DNA of 64,000 bases, from assembly GCA_963971285.1 (NCBI GenBank), contig OZ020255.1, positions 19,747,046 through 19,811,045 of the forward strand, written 5' to 3'. The position numbers and the translations under genes are program-made. The stretch's first letter is position 1; every line of letters starts with the position of its first letter. This DNA comes from Astropecten irregularis (lineage: Eukaryota; Echinodermata; Asteroidea; Paxillosida; Astropectinidae). The notes beneath the pieces were generated by a model, which was not told the origin of the DNA, searched no databases, and was given only the letters and a program-made list of their open reading frames with translations. Of this stretch, positions 49,473-61,400 are shown in pieces.

Positions 49473-52400
49473 CTATTTATGGGTAAAAACAAAAACAAAC
49501 ATATCCACGACGTGTAACTTATTTGGATGAAAACTTTCCTCAAAAAATGAGGTAACTCGGGATCAAAGTTGGTTTGACATCAACACAAACCAAACAACAG
49601 TATTATTTCTCAGTAAAGCCCGGCTTCTGGATACTGTCCATGTTCAGTGTGGATTCAACCTGTCAATCAGGTTTACACCCACTATGATCCAGGACACAGC
49701 AGGAGATTGAAGTTAACAGTTCAAGGCTAGGGATTATAGAAGTCCAAGACCCAAGGCTAAACCCATGCCTGGCCCGGCTTTTAGTGGCTTGGTCTGACCA
49801 GTATAAACGATTCTCTCCTTAAAAGATATAAACAAATCAAGAGACATTAATTTGGACTCCATCCCTCGTCTCTTAAAATAATAGCCAGTGACCGAGCATT
49901 TCCTTTTGCTGTCATATCTTTCCCTTTCTACATGAGTGCGCATTGCATCATTCGGAAATAGCACCTCGTAAATACGTTATTGCTATAATTATTACTATCT
50001 AAATCTTCGTCTAGACGTAAGTGCAGCTGCAATATACATATAAATAGTCTTCTCTGGCTTCCAAACCCTTTGTCTGCCACTTCAGCAAAGCGCCCGTCAT
50101 GAAAAATGTACCCTTAATGAATCAATCATCCTAAGCATATGTGGTTGTAAAGCCTTATACTATAGTTACCTCTTGGTTTAACAAGACATATATGACGGCG
50201 ACGAAGAATCCTTGCATGGAGCTGAGTGCCGTGCTGATGTAGGTGTAGACATAGAAGGACGTGTCACGTTTCTGGTTCTGTACACTAGCTGGTCCCAGTA
50301 CGAAGAGTAGATAGGTGATACCCAGCAGGGGCAAGAGGAACAGGGTACCCTTCACGCCTTTCCTGTTATATTACAAGGACAAAGATTGCAGAATGATCGG
50401 AAAATCGTCTGGTGCCAAGTCTATCCAGCTATTAAAAGGCAACCATTTTCTTTTTAAGGAAAAGTACTTTATTTTAAAGGTTTGTTTGTTTTTGTTTGAG
50501 AGCATCCCTTCCCATCATTCAGTTAGAAAAAAGCATATCGTAGCATTAACCTGAAAACATCTAGATATTTTCGAAGTAGTTTCTGTGCAATGAATATTTA
50601 TGTGGTAACCATTTGTGCAGTGTCTGGTATAATGTCATAGTTATAGTTTTCTTCATGAGAAAGCACAGATCAACTTGCAGCGAGTTGTTACGTGGATCAT
50701 TTTGTGTTTAATTTCAATAAGGGCGATTCCAAATAGTGCGCCACCAAGAGTTTGCAACGCTTTGGCCAATCAAAATGCGCGGAATTTGTCGACCCAATGC
50801 GCGTCTGGAAAAGGTTGGGCTGATTCCTTGCATTGCGACTGGCCAACACAACGCACTGTAAACTCCTGGTTGGCACACTATTTGGAATCGCCTACATTTT
50901 GAATTCATCGCACAGAGAGAAGCTATACTCGACATGAAGGAATTTAGTTTTAAGCCTCAGACTAAGTCAGAACTCTTACCGATACTGCTGGGTCTCCAGG
51001 GAGTGCGATGATCGCAGCTTAGTGAAGAGGATCGCCACGATGTGTATTAAGAAGTAGAGATTTACCACAATCACCAGGAATATCGGCGACACTATGATGT
51101 ACATGTACTTATCCGTGGAAACCCAACAGCTGAACAAGGAGACGGACAAACAGATCAGAGGATATGTTATTAGGGTTACCTTAAAGGTAGTATCATATAC
51201 TTTGGTAAGAAACCAAAACATAAATTTTCACAGATTTACGTATAACTTTCAGGGTATGAAGATGGTGCTGGTAGAAACCTACAGTTAATATATTTCCGCC
51301 TGAAATGGAGTATTTATCCAGAAATTAGTAAAACAACGACCGAAAATCTTTTTGATCTTTAAAAAGATCAAAAATAAAAGAGAAAAAGACTTATGAAATA
51401 CTGCGGCCGTTTTTCACGATTTTCTCTAAAAGTCACTGCGGGTACAGTATGGGACTGAAATTTTCACAGATGACTGGGACTGTATCTTCCTTGATATTTC
51501 TGCCCATACTTCTTTGACAAAAACCAAAGTATGATAATGTACTACCTTTAACACATAATAATAAATACAAAATAATAACAATGATAGTGTACAGTATTTA
51601 TAAGGTGCCTGTATCTGGAGACCATTCAAAGGCGCCGGTCTGATAGAAGAGCCTCGTCGGTCTCAGGACGGAAAAGCCAAGATGTAAAGGTGTGTTTTGG
51701 TCTCCCTAGTCTGGGCAGTGTGGGATTGTGTGTTTCTTTCAGGTCTACTGGTAAAGAACTCCAGAGGTACATGATCGAAAGTCACAGAACAGCAACCATA
51801 CCATGAATTAAAGCCATGAAATAAAGCCAGTTGGTTTTCAGCGCTATCTTGGCCTTGACCAACAAAGAGCAGAGAGCCCATTATAATTATACTTACTCAT
51901 CCTCGTGTGAGTTCAGCTTCTTGACTATGCAGTACGCTATGACGAACGGTACGGGAACAGCTGCGAGACACAGAAACACAAAATGAAGTCCGTAAATATG
52001 TATGAATAATAATTACCGATAATGGGTACTTAGGGAGACATTCCCATAGGAACGTGCACACGACTTTACTTACCTTTTTCTAAACAGCCTCCAAACCAAT
52101 GAACTTGAAATTGAAATATGTTCATATTGAGAGCATTCTCTGTCTTCTATCAAAATATGGACATTAAAAATATGTCTTTAAGATGTAGAAAACAACAAAA
52201 TGTCTCCCTATTGACCGGTGTCTCCCAATTGTTAACTTTCAGATGCTAACCTGTCTCCCTATTATGCAATTTAGAAAATATACGTCACACTAGTTCATAT
52301 ACTCCCATGATTAGTTTCGATCTCAAATCGAGCAGCAGGACAAATGAAATTACGAGACAAACTTGCAATAACATGGTGCCCGTGCGTTCTCTTGTAATGT

Positions 52401-55400
52401 TTTGTCTTTTGGCTGTTACCAAGAAGGCCGCACTGCCATCGGTAGGTGAGTTTGGTCCTGCCGCTCACCGATAAGGTAATAAGTGTCAAGGCGTGGGCAC
52501 GGGTCACCCGGCCCTTTTTGTTCGGACAATCACCCCACAACGTGTAAAACCAACTGGTCATCTGTTTCATCAGATGGTCATCTTTATTATGGCCGGACAT
52601 CATCATTCTCACATCAGGTGCACGTTCCGGTCAGTGAGGAACCGTAAAATGGACCCTTAATTCGATTTGACAAATTGCAACCTTTCAAGCGAGGACTACA
52701 ATTGCAGAAAACTAAAAAGAAGCCATCCAGCACATCGTATTCGTAGACGGTTACTTAAACAAAAAATGGTCTGTTTTTGTTGGTCCGTACGCGACGCCGC
52801 GACCGCGGTCGGGCAGGGCACTGAGCGCTCGAGCGGGAAGATTTTGTTTTCTTGGCAGGACAAAATGCCGGATGGACAGATCGATGGAATTTTGACAATC
52901 GATCTTACAGCAAGTATGTGGCGCGCAAGATAACATCGAGTGTGTCGATTTGTAGACGCTACCTTTTCGTTTCGATTATAAGATTCGTTTAACAAAACAA
53001 AATTAAGAAAACACAAAATCACAAAACCTTCTTGCGAGCAATGGGAATGTCTTCCGCTAGGGTATTTTTCTTTTGATACAAGGCTAAAAGCCTCTCGAGG
53101 TCTGGGGCACAAGGGAAGTTAAGTCTGCCAAACTAAAAAAAAAAACGTGTACGCGATCAGACCATGCAACTTTTGAAAACTTCAAGATTACCTATCCGTG
53201 TATACAAAACAACGAGGTAGACACAAAAACTAACCAGGGCTGGATTTCACAAAGCACTAAGATTAATCTTACGATGAGTTGTTCAGTATCATCATAGTGA
53301 TTTGTATTGTGACATCACATGTTGCTTTGCAATTAAGATGAATTCACACTTAAGATCAATCTTAGTGTTTTGTGAAATCGGCCCAGCCTTTCCAATTATG
53401 GAAATAGACAATGAGCGAAGTTGCCAAAACGAAGACGAAATCAACTCACCCCAGCCGAATATACAGTATATCCAGAAGCGATTTCTCCGTACAGTCAATG
53501 CCCTTACAACTAACGTATAGAGGTACACGCCCTCTACGAACATCCAAAAGAAGTTGGTCATCATGATATAAATCAGCAAGACAAAGACCAGTCTACAGAG
53601 CCACTGCAAAAATACCAGGAAAGGAGACAAACAAATGCTTCATGAATACATGAAATATTTACTCTTTCAAACTGCAATACCAGATAGGAATAACGACCGG
53701 GGAAAATGGCTAGAGCTTCCGGGGACTCGGATTTTAAATCCTGGCAGGACCTCAGAGAAAGCTCACGCTGAAAGGGCGTTCGTACCTCATACTGTAACCG
53801 TAATGTTGCTCTGTGTTCAAATGCAAAGCACAATAATAGCATACATTAACGGGAACACACTGGCATCCTGTGGGATTTCTTTTTTTGCAATATCTCCAAC
53901 AAAATTAAAAAACCATACAGCCTTGGCGTGGATACAGATCCTAATCTGCATCAAAGAGCAACAACCTATCACAATGCACAGGTGTATGAGGACCTATGAG
54001 GTCAGGTTTGTGCTAATCTTTCAGTGCACTATAGGATTCAAGTGTTTGATTGAGATAATTTCACGTCAATCTTTCTGATAGCTTCCATGATCAATACGTT
54101 TTCAAATGCTGACCAAGCGAACGGTAAACAATACTTCCATAATGTGGGGAATTAATGCATGCACCCAAAGAGCTACATCGAAATGTACAAGCAAATAGAT
54201 AATTCAAATATTACGACCGACACGTCGAACTTCAAATATCCGACACTGCCAGAAATTATCGCCCCCATTTCAAACAAGTATCCCCATGAATGTCTACACT
54301 GTTACAATGTTTTGAGCGATTGCTTAAAAACAGAAGGAAGCATTGCGAATACCGAACTATAGAATCCCTACCAAAAACGTAAACAACATGATCTGCTTTT
54401 CCCCACATTTCTCGTCTTTGAAAACGAGAGAGGAAAAATATGACCACAGCAAGGGCACAGAACAAGTTTAACTCAAGACTGGCTCCCATCAAAAACATCA
54501 CTGTAATTCAATTTGCTTTTTTCTTCCCCTCTGTCCCCCCTTTGCTTTTTTTTTTAACAAGGCAGCCACTCAATCGAGAGTGAATATAATTGCAAACGAG
54601 CTAACGTCTCGTGCCACTTGGAAAATTGGTTTAGTTTTCATCGATTTTCTTGCTTCTTATATCAGTTGAAGGAAGGGTATAATTTTATTATCATTTTTTT
54701 TTCAGTCAGTGCAGTGACTTTTAAGAATAATCGATCTTTCCTTAGCTATGCTTTCCTTCTTCTTTTAGTTGAGTTTTTTGTACCTGTGCCGGGCACGTAT
54801 ACGTGTTATTCTTTTGCGTATTTCTTCATATCATGTTCACAGTTTTGTTTGCAATTGTTATCAGTTATTTTTTGTGGTTTTCTTCTTCAAATTTGATCGG
54901 TTTTTATGTGGATTTTGTCTCATGTTTCTGTATAAACACGTTTGGCTAGGATCCGTTTACAGAAAAACAGATATCATTATACCCGATAGCCTGATTGATC
55001 GATGATTTATTCCCATAAAAAGGGAAAAGGTAACAAATGTAGCCACCAACAAACAAATGGCCAACAGCGGTGAATGACCGCTGTTTAAGCCAGTATTTCT
55101 TTCTCTTTGTTTAGGATGGGTATGGATCTTTTTTTATGTCCCAAAACCGAGAAATGAATGCCAACGAAATAGTTTTTGGCCAAAGCAGACCACCGCCCCC
55201 AAAACGACTCCCTTGCTATGATCTAGACTTCGTGTCTTTTATCTTAAAAAACAAAAATAAGCACAACGTTGGGTTCTTTCCTAGCTAAAGTTAATAGACT
55301 CCTTTAACTGTTTTAAGTATACCCTAGTAATAACTTCCCCATTCTCAGCTTTCTTTTTAATCGGCAACACAACGCCGGGACATTCCTGTGCAAGCCGTGC

Positions 55401-58400
55401 GTCTAGATCGGTGCATGCAGGGACAGCAAAATCAAATATGAATAGGGCATATACCTGTACCAGGCTTCATCAATCTTGCAAGCCCCTGAATGGTAGAATA
55501 AGGATAGTCAGTATCTACACCCAACATCAGTTGACCTCTCATTTAAAAAAGAAGGAAAATAACCCCCTCAGGCCAGGAACCAGCATGAATCGGACGCCAA
55601 CGACATGGTAATTATCTTTGAATCTTAATTGGTCAGCAATGGACGACTCTTGTTTTATCGAGCGGAACTTCACTGACGCGCATGTGATGTACACGAAAAC
55701 AGAGTTTGATCAAAAGGCGCGAAAAAAGAAGAAGCAAACATAGATTGCAGTCTGTAATTTGTAAATTTCTATTCAACGTTTCGGTCAGTGAGCAATGATC
55801 TTCTGCATGAAAATTCCTCCTACTTTGCCACTTGTTTCCATGGATATTCCTGCGTTTCATAATTATTTCTCCCACCGACAAGGCCTAACCGGCATTATGC
55901 AAGGGGAATACATTATTTCTCTTTCAGTAAATATAAATGTCCTTTCTGGACCACCACAGTCTAAAATCGTATCTAACGTACGAGTAGTTCGGGTTTCCTG
56001 GCAGCTAGACTTGCAGCTCCAGTCGTTGAGAAGTAGGCAATGTAGAGCAACACGAAGGAGCAGACCAGATTCCAGTGGATGTAGTTGCGTACGCATCGTA
56101 GACTCCTGTCAAGGTTACAAATGGAAAACAAAATGAAAAACAAAAGAAGAAAAAAAGCAGTTCATACCAAGCAGCAGAAATTCCAATCAGAATTTCCTAC
56201 CAATCAGCTTGATGAAACAACATTGTAATGAAGATTAATCAGCTTTGGGGTTTACGACTCATTTTGCTTGGTCGGAGCATGTTTACCTGAAGAACAGGAA
56301 TATGCAGAACGCCACCATGAGGGCAGTGAAGGAGAGGCTATAACCGACGTATACGATCACTTGCACGGCCAAGTCATGGGCGCTCACGTCCTATCAACCA
56401 AAACATGTAAAGAATTGTTCAACATTTTCAAATTGGTTCTAACCATTATACAAACATAGTGGATTCAAGAATATCCACAACAAACACAATCAATTCATAA
56501 CAATTCAAATAGACTTGACCCACACGAAGGTACAAATTCCACAGATTAGCCAGGGCATTATAATAATCTGAAATATTTGTCTGTTATGGCATTGGTCAAA
56601 AATATACAGGTGCATCTTTAAACAACTGAAACTGTTGTAATGTCTTGTGAATTTCTTTGGGAATCTGGAAAAAATTCAATATTCACTCATTCAAGCACCG
56701 TGGAAACTGAACAAACCTTGCTACAAATGTATGGAATACTTTGGAATGACAATATTCTTCCGCATGGTGGACATAGTTCAAAGATAGTCAAAGGGACGCA
56801 GACATTTCAACAAGAGACTTGGTATCATAATAGGAAAATGCTGAATTCGTTTTGTCTCATACCGGAACATTCTGCGCTTTACACAGAGAGTAGTTGGATT
56901 TGTTGTTGTTACTCCAAGTACCGTTGACATTGCAGAACCGCGTCACATTAACTGCATGGGAAGAAGATGTAAAGGAAAGAAGGGGTAAGCTGAAGGAATA
57001 CAAAATGGCGCAGGAAAAGTTAAAGAAACTCTTGAATTAAGTGAGTCTATGCTTTTGCGAGGATTAAAATGGGGCAGATAAAAGAAAAGCAACACCCTTG
57101 CACAAAACCTTTAGTAAGGTACTTGATTCCTGAAAGATAAACATCAACGATAAGAACGGAAGGATTTGTAAAACCTTCCTGTGCTGACTTCTTGTTTTTG
57201 ACTGAGACGTGTTGCAGTCACGAAAAACCAATAAGAAAGTAGAATCCCTAAGAGCAATGACCATTTATCAAACCTTCATCTACGGAAGGAAGCCTGTATC
57301 TATTGCAAGAGTTAAGTCACAGTAATGGCCAAACGATTTCTTGTTTTTGATTTTATTTGTCTTGATGGGGATCGGTTTTATCAGAAAATCCGTCCGAACA
57401 ACGTCCATTAATGGTAGATGAAAGGAGCGATAATGGCGCACCACACACGGGGAACTGACGCCAGTCGCAGCCCCACGAAATTATATCTGGGTCAACCCAA
57501 ATACTTAGTTTGAGGCCGGGGGAACGGCATGCAACCAACGGGAAGATTGGTTTTCATCGATTTGTGGGAAATGGACAGTCAAGGATGAAGGAGCTATTAG
57601 ATTGAAGATCTTAGCGCTCGGAGAAGGAAAGAGAAGAAATAATGTCTCTGTAAATGGTGACGCATTGGAGTCTAGGAGTATGACTGGCAACCAGCACTTA
57701 ATGCAACTATAAGAAAACACTGTTTGAGATTTCCATCATCACCTACAGAATTCGACTACCATTTTCGTCCAAGTTTGATTGTCCCAAACTCTTTGCATCC
57801 TGGTAAAAAAAACACACCTACTGCATCGTTTGAATTTCTTTCCTCGTCAAGAATCTTACATCAACGTGGACTGGTTCTAAATGCCATTCTTTGCAAAGTG
57901 AAACTATAGATGCCACCAAACAATTCAAGCCATTCATCACGAGATTATGACAATTGGGTGAGTTTCCTGGTAAATAATGATACTATTCATAATGTGGTAT
58001 GGGGATAGTAAACACATTTTAGAAGAGCATAGAGTGATACCTTATTAAAATACGGTATCACATACAGTATAAGTGACAAATCTTACTCGACAGCGCCTTT
58101 GACCTTATAGGGACCCTTCATATTGACTAATAAATATATATACTGATGCAGATACATGAAATATCTAGTGTGTGTAAGACAGCGTCTGCGTCTCATTCTC
58201 TTTGGCGAATTGGTAAACTTAGACCACTTCTGAATCAATCTAATACAGAGAAATTAATTCATGCGTTTGTTACTTCCAGATTAGATTATTGTAACAGCCT
58301 ATTTTATGGTTTATATGGTTACCAGTTAAAAAAACTACAACATATTCAGAATGTTGCAGCTCGAATAGTCATCAAGAAAAGGTTAGATCGGCACGCAGAT

Positions 58401-61400
58401 ATGACACCTTTCCTCAGGGAATTACATTGGCTTCCAGTTGAAGGGCGGGTTGAATTCAAAATTATCTGTATTGTTTTTAAACTTATTCACCATAACGAGA
58501 CAGCACCACATTATCTTAAGGACTTGATATCAATTCATAATTCCCAATTTAACACAAGAGGTAGCGAGGGGGTAAAACTATATCATCCGAGGGTTCATCC
58601 TGCACCCACCAAGGCCTATGGTGACCGGGCATTTTATATTCAGCTCCCATTGTGTGGAAAAGGTTGCCTGGGAAGTTAAGGAATATCACTATGTATGACA
58701 ATTTTAAATCTACACTAAAAACGTTTCTTTTTTAAAGATATTTTTCATAAATTTGACCTCATTTTATGCTTCATTTTTCTTAGTTTTAAAGTGGTGGTAT
58801 TTAAATAGTTTTAACAGTAATAATAATAATTGTAATTCATGTGGTAAAGTAGTTTGTAGATTTGTAATTTTAGTAGTGTTTTAAATGGTTTTAATTGTAA
58901 AGCGTTTTGAGATTTTAATGTAAAGCGCTATAAAAAATAAATTATTATTATATTATATTATGTCTTGGTGCTCAAAGCTATTGATGCCAAGGCCATTTCA
59001 GACATATATGGATTAATTTTGATTGATAAAAGTGACATAATATGAAACCAAATGTATACAGGCTGACTACATACCACCTATCTACTCACATAATATATGA
59101 AGATAGAGGATCATCTTACTACATGGGGATTACTATGCAATTTGGAAGGAGCATACTTACAAGAGGTGTCGTATTTGATGTCGTTGAGTTCTGATGGGCA
59201 AGATCGGTTGATGGGTCCTGGGGGACTAGCTGGCCAGCACATGATGGTGTCAAAGTAACTCGGGCAGTAGCGTCCTTTGGAAGGAGAGAGAAACATGGAC
59301 AATCAAGCAAACAATTTAAGCCAATATCTACTTCAAAATGAAATTCAAACCAGAGAATTGAAGCAAGTTAACTTAGGCTCACGGTCAATGATGGAGTTTT
59401 TTTATAATACGTCATTATGAGAACAAGATGATAATAGAATAACAATGAAACCATTATTATTGTCCTCGCATTGACTTCGTTTGTTCAAAGTTGTCCTGGG
59501 AACTACAAATTCGTGCTTGGTCTAAGGGAGTGTATTCAATTATACAGAGACAATAGCAAAGACAATGCATTGTCATTCGACATTGTTAATCAAATGTACG
59601 TGGTTGGGGCATAATGAAAAGTTTCAGGCCCAAACGTGCAAAAGATCAATGTGTGTGAGGCAGCTCCACTGTACGCTCCAGTGACCACATGATTTGCATA
59701 ACACATGCAACACAATGGCAATGTCCAGTACACCCCCCACGGAGAGACACTGAAATCCAGTCATTGGACGAAAACTTTCACGAAAAAATGATCACTGGGT
59801 TTTTACCCAATCAAATCGACTCTTATATGAGTGGAAAGGGAATTTTTTCATCTTTCCAAAACCGCTACCCCCAGCGTGATCCGACTCTGGGTTCTCAAGA
59901 TACGTTGAGATAAACAACCAAAGGTCTGTTAAAAACGGCCATTTTTCGTCCCGCTCCATAGGGAATTGCCTCATACCCATGATCTTTGAGAGAAAAATGA
60001 TCACTGGTTTTTCTTAGTGAGACATATATGAACTTAAAGCCAAAAGAATGAATTTTCATAATCTGCAACCCCCAGGTTTATACGACTTTCCGTTCTGAAG
60101 ATACAAGTGGTTTAGTGTAAAAATTTGCTGTTTTGGGGGTCATTTCCCCACGTTAAAGCTTCTGTGGAATTTCCGGTGGAGCAGATGCGCGCTAGTTTTC
60201 ATTATGATGTGGGTGCGCCTGTTTGTTGAGCTGTAACTCCTGCCTGTATGACGCCCAAAATCGGCGCTTTGCGACTTAGGATTCACTTTAGCACGTTGTA
60301 TAGGCAATAATTATAGTAGGACATAAACAGAAGATTCGTCTTTTGTTTTGGGGTTTTATGCTTTGTTTGTTTGTTTACAATAAAGAGACAACTGAGGCAT
60401 AGGGCCTTTCGAAACGGAGGCTTAGGCTTAGGCTTAGGCTCAGGCTCTGGCACCATTTCGTGATTCCATTCTAAAATAACAGGTATCGAAATAGAGGCTT
60501 TTGGCTGCGGTTCGGACGTAGATTCTCTGGTTTGAAAAGGAAAACAGAGCTTCAGCTTCCATGAAAATCCACATTGTATATTTTCAGCATATGGATGGCG
60601 GAACTGGAGCCTGAGCCTTAGCCTAAGCCTCCGTTTCGATAACGCCCATAGTCTCGCAGGGGATTTCATCAAACTCTAGCCCTCCTGCATACCAACGTTA
60701 CCACACATACATTTTCCTGTGGAAAGTATGGTAGTCTGAGTACTGCAATAATACACCACAGTGTGGTTTGTGTGGTAATGCGTGGTTCATGATCCAGTGT
60801 CCGTGTGTAGACTGTGGTAATGTGCGGTAAACAGCTCTTGCCTTAATTATGTGGTAGATGCAGAGGGTAAGGGTTAATAAATACATTCGAATACTATTCA
60901 CGTCATGACGGCAAAAAAAAAATGATAAAATGGTGATAAATGGCCTCAAAGGACTGAGAAAAGAAGAAGAGGATGAAGAAAAAACGGTTCTCAAAATAGA
61001 AGAGGCTCCACGTCCTCTACATCCCTGCCAAATGATTGATGCATTTACTCCATTATGATTAAAACCATCTGAAGCTGCTGTCAAAGAATGACTATATATA
61101 GACGGTCGGTACTTGAGAAGACGAGTACTTCAAATCCTGAGTAATGGTCTAGGAGAAAGAAAAATCACACGAGCGAACAGTCTCCCGTTTGAAATAAAAC
61201 AAAAGTCCTGACAATTCTGCCAGATCATTTGGGGTTCTTTAATGGACACATTTTTCATTCCAGGGAGAGCCATTAATTCTGCCGCGCTCGTCGGGTTAAT
61301 GGAATAAAAAAAAACGTTGAAGGTGTTTTTTTTTTAGGGTGGGGGAGGGGGCATTCGTGTTCAATCTTAAGCTCGAGACCTAGGTGAGCAAAGGATGACA

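Noticed and set aside
48901..49530. A 209-codon open frame on the plus strand
   Set aside because: It lies antisense to the receptor tail exon, whose GC-rich codons leave the opposite strand open. The receptor frame is supported by splice sites and homology.
52696..53112. 138-codon minus-strand frame in a receptor intron
   Set aside because: It lies between exons F and G, is not needed by the phases, and does not resemble a receptor loop.
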